Assembly (NCBI RefSeq): GCF_000828715.1
Contig: NZ_AP014583.1
Location: 2,602,001 to 2,666,000 of the forward strand
Reading direction: 5' to 3'
From: Winogradskyella sp. PG-2
Lineage (GTDB): Bacteria; Bacteroidota; Bacteroidia; Flavobacteriales; Flavobacteriaceae
DNA length: 64,000 nucleotides
In this document: positions 43,646-51,944 of the stretch, in pieces
Layout: every line of letters starts with the position of its first letter
Position numbering within the stretch: the first letter of the stretch is position 1
Notes under the pieces: generated by a model
The model's database searches: none
The model's input: the letters and a program-made list of their open reading frames with translations, nothing else
Told to the model about the DNA's origin: nothing
Program-made: the position numbers and the translations under genes

Positions 43646-44677
43646 ATGAATAACCCTTTAATCAGACTTTTTAGATCCAAGATTTACACGGCATTCGTAA
43701 TGCTTGTAATTTTAATATTCTTTGGTATTATTGGTTACAGATTTATTTCTGGTTTAAGTTGGATTGATGCTATATACATGACAGTTATAACAATAACGAC
43801 TGTTGGTTTTGGTGAAGTACAGCCACTTGGCGTACCAGCAAAAATATTTACCATATTTTTAATTTTAACAAGTGTCGTTATTGTTGGTTACGCAATTTCA
43901 ATAATAACCGAATATATTCTAAGCAGAAATAATTTTGAAGACATAAAACAACGTAAGATGCAAAAGAAAATAGACGCAATGTCAAATCACATCGTTATAT
44001 GTGGTTTTGGTCGTAATGGAAAGCAAGCGGCAAAAAAATTACAAGCTTATAACAAGCCTTATGTGATTATAGAACGTAGCAAAGAAATTATTGAAAAATT
44101 ACAAGAGGATCATATTCCTTATGTATTTGGTAATGCAAACGAAGATGAAACATTATTAGAAGCTGGTATAGAAAAAGCTGGTACATTAATTTGTGCTTTA
44201 CCTAGTGACGCGGATAACTTATTTGTAGTTTTATCTGCAAGACAAATTAATAATAGGATGACTATTATAAGTAGAGCATCACAAGAAACGTCTTATAATA
44301 AATTAAAATTAGCAGGTGCTAATAATGTAATTCTTCCAGATCGTATAGGAGGTGATCATATGGCCTCTTTAGTTGTTATACCAGATTTAGTAGAGTTTAT
44401 TGATAATTTGGGTATTGTAGGAGAGCGAAACATTAATGTTGAAGAAGTAAAAGTAGAACAACTCTACAATGCTAAGAATACAAAAACAATAAGAGATCTA
44501 GATTTAAGAAAAAATACAGGTTGTACAGTCATTGGTTTTAAGGATGATAAAGGAGAATATATTGTTAATCCTGAGGCAAATACCCAGTTAGTGCCAGGTT
44601 CAAAAATTATTGTTTTAGGACGCCCAGAACAAATAGAACGCTTAAATTCTAAATACAATATAGAACAAGAAGCATAG
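43646..44677 (+). CDS. Potassium channel with RCK (TrkA-N) domain
   Basis: A 343-residue two-helix ion channel. TM1 is about 14-33, the pore loop carries the selectivity filter TVGFGE (52-57) instead of the commoner TVGYGD, and TM2 is about 65-92. A cytoplasmic RCK N domain follows, with the Rossmann motif VICGFGRNGKQ (about 113-123), then an RCK C domain to the end. The fold is that of MthK/Kch-type channels, gated by cytoplasmic ligands. It is last in the DUF2851-PspC-channel operon. Confidence 0.9.
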   Translation: MNNPLIRLFRSKIYTAFVMLVILIFFGIIGYRFISGLSWIDAIYMTVITITTVGFGEVQPLGVPAKIFTIFLILTSVVIVGYAISIITEYILSRNNFEDIKQRKMQKKIDAMSNHIVICGFGRNGKQAAKKLQAYNKPYVIIERSKEIIEKLQEDHIPYVFGNANEDETLLEAGIEKAGTLICALPSDADNLFVVLSARQINNRMTIISRASQETSYNKLKLAGANNVILPDRIGGDHMASLVVIPDLVEFIDNLGIVGERNINVEEVKVEQLYNAKNTKTIRDLDLRKNTGCTVIGFKDDKGEYIVNPEANTQLVPGSKIIVLGRPEQIERLNSKYNIEQEA

Positions 44678-44764
44678 CCATTTTAACGTCTCTGACTTTA
44701 GAAACTCATTTTTTTTTAGCATCTTGTCACCTGTAAAAACAATAACTAACTAATAACTACACTC

Positions 44765-46381
44765 ATGAAGAAATATCTTCTATCCCTTATTGCATTACTA
44801 TTACCATTATTAAATTTCGCTCAAGAAGCAGAAAAAGGACTTGATCAAAAAATTGATGAGGCATTTCAGCCAGTAGCTGATGGATTTTTTGATGCAATTT
44901 TCTTTCCAATATATAAAAGCGAAACAATGGAAATTCCATTTGTTCTTGTTTTATTAGTTGGTAGTGCTCTATTTTTTACACTCTACTTTAGGTTTCCTAA
45001 TATCCGATTTTTTGGAAAAGCTATTAATGTCGTTAGAGGAAAATATGATGATATAGATCATGCAGTTGTAGAACCAGCATATGGCGACGTTACACCTGGA
45101 GGAGATTCAATAGAGACTATTAGAGATGAGAGCGAAGAAGGAGAGGTAAGTCATTTTCAAGCATTAGCTACTGCAGTTTCAGGCACAGTTGGTAATGGAA
45201 ATATAGCAGGTGTAGCTTTAGCCATTGCTTTAGGTGGACCTGGTGCAACATTTTGGATGATTGTCTGTGGTTTACTCGGTATGTCTACAAAATTTGTAGA
45301 ATGTACATTAGGTGTTCAATTTAGAGATGTAGGTGAAGATGGAGTAGTTTACGGAGGGCCAATGTACTATATTAGTAAAGGTCTAAAATCTAAAGGATTT
45401 AAAACATTAGGGAAGGTTGCAGCCGCAATTTTCGCTGTATTTTGTATAGGTGGATCTTTTGGTGGAGGAAACGCAGCTCAGTCTAACCAAGCTACAATCG
45501 TAATTAAAGAATTATTTAACTGGGAAAGTACAGCAGCAGGTGCAATTGTAGGTGTGGTTTTAGCAGCTTTAGTTGGAATTATAATTATTGGTGGAATTAG
45601 ACGTATTGCACAAGTAACAGAAAAGGTTGTACCATTTATGGCTGTAATGTATGTTGCTGCTTGTTTATATATTATATTAAGTAATTTTAGTTTAATTGAT
45701 GATGCTATTGGTCTTATAGTAAGAGAAGCTTTTAACCCAACTGCATTTGGTGTTGGTGGATTAATAGGTGTTTTATTAGTAGGATTCCAAAGAGCAGCAT
45801 TTTCAAATGAGGCAGGTGCTGGTTCAGCTTCAATTGCACATTCAGCTGTTAAAACTAAATATTCTGCTTCAGAAGGTTTAGTAGCGCTTTTAGAACCTTT
45901 TATTGATACTGTTTTAATCTGTACAATGACAGCGTTAGTAATTGTTATTTTTAATTTCGGAGGTTTCTTCGAATATGGAGGTGATGGTTCTGGAGTAGTA
46001 TTTATTGATGGTGTTGGTTACGAAGGAGCTGGTATAACGTCTAAGGCATTTGCACAATACATTCCTTACTCTAATATTTTCTTAACTATAGCAGTAGTAT
46101 TGTTTGCTGTGTCTACTATGATATCTTGGTCATACTACGGTTTACAATCTTGGAAATTTTTATTCGGTAGAGGAAAGACAGCAGATATGGTTTATAAGGT
46201 ATTATTCTTACTTTTTGTGGTTATTGGTGCAGCAGCAAGTATGGGATCAATCTGGAAATTCTCTGACGCAATGATTTTTGCAATGATTTTCCCTAATATG
46301 GTTGGTTTATTCTTCTTGTTCCCAATAGTAAGAAAGCAATTAACTAGATATTTAGATGCTATCAAGGCTAGAAAAGCATAA
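44765..46381 (+). CDS. AGCS-family sodium:alanine/glycine symporter
   Basis: A 538-residue secondary transporter with about 11-12 helices. The N-terminus (KKYLLSLIALLLPLLNFAQ) looks like a signal-type helix. Family stretches include FQALATAVSGTVGNGNIAGVA, GGPGATFWMIVCGLLGMSTKF, YGGPMYYI, GGIRRIAQVTEKVVPFMAVMY and FQRAAFSNEAGAGSA. It takes up alanine or glycine with sodium. The stop lies 17 bases before the HhH gene, whose first codons contain a terminator-like hairpin. Confidence 0.93.
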   Translation: MKKYLLSLIALLLPLLNFAQEAEKGLDQKIDEAFQPVADGFFDAIFFPIYKSETMEIPFVLVLLVGSALFFTLYFRFPNIRFFGKAINVVRGKYDDIDHAVVEPAYGDVTPGGDSIETIRDESEEGEVSHFQALATAVSGTVGNGNIAGVALAIALGGPGATFWMIVCGLLGMSTKFVECTLGVQFRDVGEDGVVYGGPMYYISKGLKSKGFKTLGKVAAAIFAVFCIGGSFGGGNAAQSNQATIVIKELFNWESTAAGAIVGVVLAALVGIIIIGGIRRIAQVTEKVVPFMAVMYVAACLYIILSNFSLIDDAIGLIVREAFNPTAFGVGGLIGVLLVGFQRAAFSNEAGAGSASIAHSAVKTKYSASEGLVALLEPFIDTVLICTMTALVIVIFNFGGFFEYGGDGSGVVFIDGVGYEGAGITSKAFAQYIPYSNIFLTIAVVLFAVSTMISWSYYGLQSWKFLFGRGKTADMVYKVLFLLFVVIGAAASMGSIWKFSDAMIFAMIFPNMVGLFFLFPIVRKQLTRYLDAIKARKA

Positions 46382-46398
46382 ACGATATAATTAACATT

Positions 46399-47274
46399 AT
46401 GAAATCCCATTTCCAGTTTTCTAATCAGCAACGGAATGGGGTTTTTTTATTATTAGCAATTATGATTATTACTCAATGCCTTTATGTATTTGTTGATTTT
46501 TCTAAAGATGAAGTTCCTATAAATCCAAATGAATTAGATGCTTTCAAAAGGGAATTAGATTCACTTCGTTTAGTTGAGATTGAAAATAGTAAGCCAAAGA
46601 TTTATCCGTTTAATCCAAATTACATAACAGACTATAAAGGTTATACATTAGGAATGTCTAATGAAGAAATAGATAGACTTCACAAGTTTAGAGAAACTAA
46701 TCGTTGGGTGAATTCAGCAAAAGAATTTCAAAATGTTACAAAAGTTTCAGATTCGCTCTTAGGAACAATGTCTCGATATTTTAAGTTTCCAGACTGGGTG
46801 ACTAATCCAAAACCCCAATCGAACTACTCTAATAATTCTTATTCAAATTCTAAGACACCAAAAACATTCTCTCAGAAAATAGATTTGAATAAAGCTACAG
46901 CCAGTCAGTTACAAAAAGTATATGGAGTTGGTGAAAAGCTTTCAGTAAGAATTATAGAATACAGAAATAAATATAATGGTGGATTTATCTCTGATATTCA
47001 GCTTTCTGAAGTTAGGGGTTTAATGCCAGAAGTAATTGAGCGTATAAAAAATGATTTCACAGTAAAAACTCCAAGAGCAATTACAAAGTTTAATTTAAAT
47101 ACAGCAACAAGAGATGAGTTGGTTACAATTCAATATATAGATTACGAAGTTGCTAATAGTATTATTGAAGAGCGAACTTTGAGAGATGGCTTTAAATCTT
47201 TAGAAGAATTAACAAAAGTTGAGGGTTTTCCAAACAAAAAATTCGAGATAATTAAGTTATATTTGCATATGTAA
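46399..47274 (+). CDS. Membrane-anchored helix-hairpin-helix (ComEA-like) protein
   Basis: A 291-residue protein with one N-terminal helix (residues 14-31) and three HhH-type units. KIDLNKATASQLQKVYGVGE (about 153-172) and KFNLNTATRDELVTIQYID (about 233-251) are the clearest, each with the LN.A...L.......G.....I pattern; the first unit is weaker (YTLGMSNEEIDRLHKF). HhH repeats bind DNA non-specifically. In ComEA they receive DNA during transformation, but that role is not shown here. Its first codons overlap a terminator-like hairpin. Confidence 0.82.
   Translation: MKSHFQFSNQQRNGVFLLLAIMIITQCLYVFVDFSKDEVPINPNELDAFKRELDSLRLVEIENSKPKIYPFNPNYITDYKGYTLGMSNEEIDRLHKFRETNRWVNSAKEFQNVTKVSDSLLGTMSRYFKFPDWVTNPKPQSNYSNNSYSNSKTPKTFSQKIDLNKATASQLQKVYGVGEKLSVRIIEYRNKYNGGFISDIQLSEVRGLMPEVIERIKNDFTVKTPRAITKFNLNTATRDELVTIQYIDYEVANSIIEERTLRDGFKSLEELTKVEGFPNKKFEIIKLYLHM
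46402..46448 (+). terminator. Terminator-like hairpin overlapping the HhH gene start
   Basis: AAATCCCATT (46402-46411) pairs with AATGGGGTTT (46435-46444; one G-T pair) and is followed by further T residues to 46448. It lies in codons 2-17 of the HhH gene and 21 bases after the symporter stop, so it could terminate symporter transcription inside the next reading frame. Confidence 0.5.
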
Positions 47275-47287
47275 TAAATAACAAAAG

Positions 47288-48454
47288 ATGTCCGATTTAT
47301 ATTTCACAGAAGAGCATAATTTATTCAGAGAAAGTCTAAGAGATTTTCTGCAAAAAGAAGTTGTTCCGCATATTGAAAAGTGGGAAGAAACCGGAAATAT
47401 TGAACGCTTCATTTGGAAAAAATTTGGTGATATGGGCTACTTTGGTTTAGCTTACCCAGAACAATATGGAGGTTTAGATTTAGACTTATTTTATACAGTT
47501 ATTTTGCTTGAAGAATTGCAGCGTATTAATTCTGGCGGATTTGCAGCTGCAATATGGGCTCATGCTTATTTGGCAATGACACACCTTAATAAAGAAGGTG
47601 ATGAAGCAATTAAAGAAAAATATTTAGCAGATAGTATTTCTGGTGATCAAATAGGTTGTTTATGTGTTACAGAACCTTTTGGAGGAAGTGATGTTGCAGG
47701 TATGAGAACTTCTGCTGTAAAAGAAGGTGATCATTATATTATAAATGGTTCTAAAACCTTTATTACTAATGGTGTTTATAGTGATTATATGATTGTTGCT
47801 GCTAAAACCAATCCAGAAATGGGTAACAAAGGTATAAGCATATTTGTTTTAGATAGTAAAACAGAAGGTGTATCAGCTACTAAATTAGATAAATTAGGTT
47901 GGCGTGCTTCAGATACCGGAGAAATCGCTTTTGATAATGTCAAAGTTCCTGTGAGTCAACTTATGGGTGAAGAGGGTAAAGGATTTCCTTATATTATGCA
48001 GCATTTTGCTTTAGAGCGATTAATCATGGGTATTAATGCTCATGCAAGAGCAGAGTACGCATTAGAATATACATTACAGTATATGTCTGAAAGAACAACA
48101 TTCGGAAAATCCTTAGATAAATATCAAGCATTACGACATAGGTATGTAGATATGCATGCAGATATGCAGATATGTAAGTATTATAATTATATGGTTGCAG
48201 ACCAATTAAATAATGGGGCATATGTTGTTGAAGAAGCAACAATATCAAAATTGAAGTCAACAAAAATGGCAGACGAAGTTGCTTATAACTGTTTACAATT
48301 TTTAGGTGGTTATGGTTATATGGAGGAATATCCATTGGCGAGAATTTTTAGAGATAGTCGTCTTGGGCCTATTGGTGGTGGAACTTCGGAGATTCTTAAA
48401 GAGATACTTTCGAAGATGATTATTGATAAAAAATCATATAAACCGGTAACTTAA
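47288..48454 (+). CDS. Acyl-CoA dehydrogenase family protein
   Basis: A 388-residue flavoprotein with the full ACAD fold: CVTEPFGGSDVAGM (126-139), WRASDTGEIAFDNVKVP (205-221), RTTFGKSL (269-276), FLGGYGYMEEYPLARIFRD (338-356). At the position of the catalytic Glu of medium-chain enzymes it has Gly364 (IGGGTSE). As in long-chain and isovaleryl-CoA dehydrogenases, the base is therefore more likely a helix-G residue, Glu256 here. It oxidises an acyl-CoA, passing electrons to ETF. It follows the HhH gene by 13 bases. Confidence 0.92.
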   Translation: MSDLYFTEEHNLFRESLRDFLQKEVVPHIEKWEETGNIERFIWKKFGDMGYFGLAYPEQYGGLDLDLFYTVILLEELQRINSGGFAAAIWAHAYLAMTHLNKEGDEAIKEKYLADSISGDQIGCLCVTEPFGGSDVAGMRTSAVKEGDHYIINGSKTFITNGVYSDYMIVAAKTNPEMGNKGISIFVLDSKTEGVSATKLDKLGWRASDTGEIAFDNVKVPVSQLMGEEGKGFPYIMQHFALERLIMGINAHARAEYALEYTLQYMSERTTFGKSLDKYQALRHRYVDMHADMQICKYYNYMVADQLNNGAYVVEEATISKLKSTKMADEVAYNCLQFLGGYGYMEEYPLARIFRDSRLGPIGGGTSEILKEILSKMIIDKKSYKPVT

Positions 48455-48558
48455 TCGAAAAACGCTTTTTAATTACATCTAATGTTTAGAGTATTTTAAT
48501 TCCTAAATCAATATTAATCATAACAATTCGTTATCTTTAATAACGTGATAAAAATTAA

Positions 48559-49449
48559 ATGAGTCTTAAAGCATTTTCAGAGTATTTATTATTAGAAAAG
48601 AAATATTCTAAGCATACAGCACATGCTTATGTTACAGATATTGAAACATTTCAAGAATTTTTAAATGATTTTTATGACAGTCAAGCTATTTTAAAAGTTG
48701 GTTATTCAGAGATAAGACAATGGATTGTAGAGTTGGTTAATATTGGTATTACTAACAGGACGATCAATAGGAAAGTTTCTTCACTAAATTGTTATTACAA
48801 ATTTTTGCTAAAAACGCAGTGTATAAATGTTAACCCTTTAAAGAAACATAAAGCTTTAAAAGTAGGTAAGAAAGTTCAATTACCATTTTCGGAGCAAGAG
48901 TTAAAAAGTGTCCTAGAAAACTCTGCTAATATTGTTGATTTTGAAAGTGCGAGAAATTATTTTGTAATTGAATTGTTTTATGCTACAGGTATAAGACGCA
49001 TTGAATTGGTTAATATTAAGTTGTCCGATATTGATTTTGGTAATAATCAGTTGAAAGTACGAGGTAAACGTAATAAAGAACGTTATATACCTTTAATTAG
49101 GTCTTTGATGCATACAATAAAAACTTATATTGAATATCGTAATCAATTGCCTGTTATTGATGATAAAGATGTATTGTTTCTAACCCAAAAAGGTTTTAAA
49201 ATCTATGAAAAACTTGTTTACAGAATAATAAATAAGTATTTTAGTGAAGCATCTTCAAAAGCAAAATGTAGTCCTCATGTATTACGACATTCATTTGCTA
49301 CCCATTTATTAAATCAAGGTGCAGATTTAAATGCAGTAAAAGAACTTCTTGGGCATACCAGTTTAGCCGCCACTCAAGTTTATACACATAATAGTATAGC
49401 TGAATTAAAAAAAGTGTACGCGAAATCACACCCAAGAAATCTTCGTTAA
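48559..49449 (+). CDS. Xer-type tyrosine recombinase
   Basis: A 296-residue XerC/XerD-size recombinase with an N-terminal SAM-like core-binding domain (1-100) and a catalytic domain containing the complete set: Arg146 (TGIRRIEL), Lys170 (RGKRNKER), His240 and Arg243 (PHVLRH), His266 (LLGH), nucleophile Tyr275 (VYTH). It probably resolves chromosome dimers at dif. Whether it is the XerC or XerD partner cannot be told. A TATCTTTA -7-like box lies at 48532. No sign of a neighbouring integrated element. Confidence 0.92.
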   Translation: MSLKAFSEYLLLEKKYSKHTAHAYVTDIETFQEFLNDFYDSQAILKVGYSEIRQWIVELVNIGITNRTINRKVSSLNCYYKFLLKTQCINVNPLKKHKALKVGKKVQLPFSEQELKSVLENSANIVDFESARNYFVIELFYATGIRRIELVNIKLSDIDFGNNQLKVRGKRNKERYIPLIRSLMHTIKTYIEYRNQLPVIDDKDVLFLTQKGFKIYEKLVYRIINKYFSEASSKAKCSPHVLRHSFATHLLNQGADLNAVKELLGHTSLAATQVYTHNSIAELKKVYAKSHPRNLR

Positions 49450-49499
49450 GTTTTCTTAACATTAATTAGCCTGTGTGAAACGAACCTCGTTTTATACAT

Positions 49500-49512
49500 A
49501 TGTTTAACTTAA
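49500..49512 (+). promoter_or_regulatory. 13-base element upstream of hpf
   Basis: ATGTTTAACTTAA lies 23 bases upstream of the hpf ATG and is identical to 34504-34516, which is 24 bases upstream of a secreted-protein gene. Confidence 0.35.
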
Positions 49513-49522
49513 AATAAAGTAT

Positions 49523-49825
49523 ATGAAAGTAAACACACAATCCGTAAATTTTAATGCTGATAGTAAGCTGATTGATTTCATTCAGAAACGAATGGATAAA
49601 TTAGATATGTTTTACGACAAAATAATACAATCTGATGTGTATTTGAAAGTCCAGAATACAAGCGATAAAGAAAATAAAATTTTTGAAGCTAAAGTCAGTG
49701 TGCCAGGTGATAGTTTTATAGTGAAAAAGCAATGTAAAAGTTTCGAAGAAGGTGCTGACATAGCTATTGCATCATTAGAAAGACAAATTAAAAAAAGAAA
49801 AGAAAAATTAAGAGCTAGAACTTGA
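49523..49825 (+). CDS. hpf: Ribosome hibernation-promoting factor, short form
   Basis: A 100-residue protein of the HPF/RaiA (sigma-54 modulation protein) family. It has KVNTQSVNFNADSKLIDFIQ, a DVYLKVQN strand, KIFEAKVSVPGDSF and the basic C-terminal helix (RQIKKRKEKLRA). It binds the 30S decoding region and silences ribosomes in stationary phase. The length fits the short form without the dimerising C-terminal domain. It lies directly upstream of the tRNA-tuf operon, with a hairpin/T-run behind it. Confidence 0.93.
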   Translation: MKVNTQSVNFNADSKLIDFIQKRMDKLDMFYDKIIQSDVYLKVQNTSDKENKIFEAKVSVPGDSFIVKKQCKSFEEGADIAIASLERQIKKRKEKLRART

Positions 49826-49847
49826 TTAAAATTTTTTCAAAAATGTT

Positions 49848-49876
49848 TTGAATAAATAAATAAAACACTACATTTG
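49848..49876 (+). promoter_or_regulatory. Promoter of the tRNA-tuf operon (TTG-N18-TACATTTG)
   Basis: TTG at 49848-49850 and TACATTTG at 49869-49876, 18 bases apart, form the best complete -33/-7 Bacteroidota promoter in the window. Transcription would begin near 49882-49884, within the hairpin that follows. Confidence 0.75.
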
Positions 49877-49878
49877 CA

Positions 49879-49904
49879 GTCCGTTAGAAATAGCGGGCTT
49901 TTTT
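49879..49904 (+). terminator. Hairpin with T6 run: hpf terminator or attenuator at the operon start
   Basis: GTCCGTTA (49879-49886) pairs with TAGCGGGC (49891-49898; two G-T pairs) around a GAAA tetraloop, followed by six T. It lies 54 bases after the hpf stop and directly after the -7 box of the tRNA-tuf promoter, so it may end hpf transcription, act as an early attenuator, or both. Confidence 0.65.
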
Positions 49905-49939
49905 ATGGTTAATTTTTGATGGTAAAAAAGTAAGAAAAA

Positions 49940-50013
49940 GCCGATGTAGCTCAGCTGGCTAGAGCAGCTGATTTGTAATCAGCAGGTCGTGGGTTCGAGT
50001 CCCTCCATCGGCT
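49940..50013 (+). tRNA. tRNA-Thr (anticodon UGU)
   Basis: A 74-base cloverleaf with acceptor GCCGATG/CATCGGC, D arm GCTC...GAGC, anticodon stem GCTGA/TCAGC with loop TTTGTAA (anticodon TGT), and T loop TTCGAGT. The T stem has one U-U mismatch. CCA is not encoded. First gene of the tRNA-tuf operon. Confidence 0.95.
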
Positions 50014-50041
50014 CTTTTAAAGTTCATTTTTATTATGATTT

Positions 50042-50124
50042 GGGGAGATACTCAAGCGGCCAACGAGGACAGACTGTAAATCTGTTGGTTTTCACCTTCG
50101 CAGGTTCGAATCCTGCTCTCCCCA
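50042..50124 (+). tRNA. tRNA-Tyr (anticodon GUA)
   Basis: An 83-base class II tRNA with acceptor GGGGAGA/TCTCCCC, anticodon loop CTGTAAA (GTA), a long variable arm (TTGGTTTTCACCTTCG region) and T arm GCAGGTTCGAATCCTGC. CCA is not encoded. Confidence 0.95.
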
Positions 50125-50175
50125 CAAATAATTTTTAATAAAGAGCTGTCAAAAACGAGTTTTTGAAAATTGTAT

Positions 50176-50193
50176 GGATTGAGTCATCAATCC
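50176..50193 (+). other. Hairpin in the tRNA-Tyr/tRNA-Gly spacer
   Basis: GGATTGA (50176-50182) pairs perfectly with TCAATCC (50187-50193), loop GTCA, in the 158-base spacer between tRNA-Tyr and tRNA-Gly. The spacer contains no coding sequence or other recognisable feature. Possible processing signal. Confidence 0.45.
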
Positions 50194-50282
50194 AAGATCG
50201 TTAACCTAAGGAAGGGCGGTCTAAAAATAAATATGAATTTGAAATATTGAAAACCTTTAATTAAGGTAACTTAATTATAAAT

Positions 50283-50355
50283 GCGAGAGTAGCTCAGTTG
50301 GTAGAGCGTCAGCCTTCCAAGCTGAATGTCGCCGGTTCGAACCCGGTCTCTCGCT
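50283..50355 (+). tRNA. tRNA-Gly (anticodon UCC)
   Basis: A 73-base cloverleaf with acceptor GCGAGAG/CTCTCGC, anticodon loop CTTCCAA (TCC), and T arm CCGGTTCGAACCCGG. CCA is not encoded. Confidence 0.96.
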
Positions 50356-50362
50356 CTAAATT

Positions 50363-50398
50363 TTCTGCGAAGGCAGAATCTCATTATAAGTAATGAGA
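50363..50398 (+). other. Two tandem hairpins in the tRNA-Gly/tRNA-Thr spacer
   Basis: TTCTGC (50363-50368) pairs with GCAGAA (50373-50378), and right next to it TCTCATT (50379-50385) pairs with AATGAGA (50392-50398). Both are perfect. They fill most of the 57-base spacer and may guide processing of the polycistronic tRNA precursor. Confidence 0.5.
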
Positions 50399-50412
50399 CT
50401 TAAACACTTTAC

Positions 50413-50484
50413 GCCGGTGTAGCTCAGGGGTAGAGCGTTTCCTTGGTAAGGAAGAGGTCACGAGTTCAAATCTCGTCATTGGCT
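50413..50484 (+). tRNA. tRNA-Thr (anticodon GGU)
   Basis: A 72-base cloverleaf with acceptor GCCGGTG/CATTGGC (two G-U pairs), anticodon stem TTTCC/GGAAG-type with loop TTGGTAA (GGT), and T arm ACGAGTTCAAATCTCGT. CCA is not encoded. Directly precedes tuf. Confidence 0.95.
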
Positions 50485-50553
50485 CTTTTTTCTAAGTAGT
50501 TTTAGAATTAACAATTGAACACTAATAATAAATAAGATTAAAATAAATTAAAC

Positions 50554-51741
50554 ATGGCAAAGGCAACTTTCGATCGTTCAAAACCACACTTAAACATTGG
50601 TACCATTGGACACGTAGATCACGGTAAAACAACTTTAACTGCTGCTATTACTAAAGTATTAGCTGATGCAGGTTTATCTGAGGCAAAAGATTTCGATCAA
50701 ATCGATAACGCACCAGAAGAAAAAGAAAGAGGTATAACAATCAATACGTCTCACGTAGAATATGCAACTGCAAATCGTCATTACGCACACGTTGACTGTC
50801 CAGGTCACGCTGATTATGTAAAGAATATGGTTACAGGTGCTGCGCAAATGGATGGTGCTATTTTAGTTGTTGCTGCAACAGATGGTCCTATGCCACAAAC
50901 TCGTGAGCATATATTACTTGGTCGTCAGGTAGGTATTCCTCGCATTGTTGTATTCATGAACAAAGTGGATATGGTAGACGATGAAGAATTGTTAGAATTA
51001 GTAGATATGGAAATCAGAGATTTATTATCATTCTACGAATATGATGGTGATAATGGTCCTGTAATTGCTGGTTCTGCTTTAGGTGCACTTAACGGTGAGC
51101 AAAAGTGGGTGGATACAGTTATGGAATTAATGGAAGCTGTTGATACATGGATTGAAGAACCAGTTCGTGATATGGATAAGCCTTTCTTAATGCCAATTGA
51201 AGATGTATTCTCTATTACTGGTCGTGGTACTGTTGCAACTGGTCGTATTGAGACAGGTGTGGCTAACACAGGTGATCCAGTTGAGATTATTGGTATGGGT
51301 GCTGAGAAGTTAACTTCTACTATCACTGGTATTGAAATGTTTCGTCAAATCTTAGATAGAGGAGAAGCTGGTGATAATGCTGGTATCTTATTAAGAGGTA
51401 TTGAGAAATCTCAAATCTCTAGAGGTATGGTAATTACTAAGCCTGGTTCTGTAACACCACATGCTAAATTTAAAGCTGAGGTATACATCCTCAAGAAAGA
51501 AGAAGGTGGTCGTCACACACCATTCCATAATAACTACCGTCCTCAGTTTTATGTACGTACAACTGATGTAACTGGAAACATTGCGCTTCCATCTGGTGTT
51601 GAAATGGTAATGCCTGGGGATAACTTAACAATTACTGTTGACTTAATCAACACAATTGCAATGAACGTAGGTTTACGTTTCGCTATCCGTGAAGGAGGTA
51701 GAACAGTCGGTGCTGGTCAGGTAACTGAGATTTTAGACTAA
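50554..51741 (+). CDS. tuf: Elongation factor Tu
   Basis: The 395-residue translational GTPase that delivers aminoacyl-tRNA to the ribosome. The G domain has [10 protein letters not shown] (P-loop), RGITINTSH (switch I), [12 protein letters not shown] (switch II) and NKVDMVDD; domains II and III follow ([25 protein letters not shown]). It sits between four upstream tRNA genes and tRNA-Trp, the ancestral tufB-type position. Confidence 0.98.
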   Translation: MAKATFDRSKPHLNIGTIGHVDHGKTTLTAAITKVLADAGLSEAKDFDQIDNAPEEKERGITINTSHVEYATANRHYAHVDCPGHADYVKNMVTGAAQMDGAILVVAATDGPMPQTREHILLGRQVGIPRIVVFMNKVDMVDDEELLELVDMEIRDLLSFYEYDGDNGPVIAGSALGALNGEQKWVDTVMELMEAVDTWIEEPVRDMDKPFLMPIEDVFSITGRGTVATGRIETGVANTGDPVEIIGMGAEKLTSTITGIEMFRQILDRGEAGDNAGILLRGIEKSQISRGMVITKPGSVTPHAKFKAEVYILKKEEGGRHTPFHNNYRPQFYVRTTDVTGNIALPSGVEMVMPGDNLTITVDLINTIAMNVGLRFAIREGGRTVGAGQVTEILD

Positions 51742-51766
51742 ACAATATATAGTTAAATAGTTAATT

Positions 51767-51794
51767 AAGGTGTTCCGATAATTCGGGATGCCTT
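51767..51794 (+). other. Hairpin between tuf and tRNA-Trp
   Basis: A 12-bp stem including G-T pairs: AAGGTGTTCCGA (51767-51778) with TCGGGATGCCTT (51783-51794), loop TAAT. There is no T-run, so a processing or partial-stop element is more likely than a strong terminator. Confidence 0.5.
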
Positions 51795-51805
51795 GATTGA
51801 TATTT

Positions 51806-51878
51806 ACGGGTTTAGCTCAGTTGGTAGAGCACTGGTCTCCAAAACCAGGTGTCGGGAGTTCGAGTCTCTCAACCCGTG
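51806..51878 (+). tRNA. tRNA-Trp (anticodon CCA)
   Basis: A 73-base cloverleaf with acceptor ACGGGTT/AACCCGT, anticodon stem CTGGT/ACCAG with loop CTCCAAA (CCA), and T loop TTCGAGT. It lies between tuf and secE, as in many bacteria. Confidence 0.96.
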
Positions 51879-51944
51879 CAATGAATAAAAACGAGTAAAG
51901 AAAAGTTTTTTAAACTCTTCTTAATTTGATAAAATATAAACCAA

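Noticed and set aside
48033-48335. 100-residue open frame opposite the acyl-CoA dehydrogenase
   Set aside because: Composition of repeated HTY-rich residues is the mirror of the coding strand; no start context or homology features.
48559-49449. Xer-type recombinase as the integrase of a mobile element
   Set aside because: No direct repeats, attachment-like sites, cargo or tRNA disruption nearby; length and motifs fit a housekeeping Xer recombinase.
49478-49492. AAACGA/TCGTTT mini-hairpin after the recombinase gene as a terminator
   Set aside because: Only 6 bp with a 3-base loop and no T run; too weak to call.
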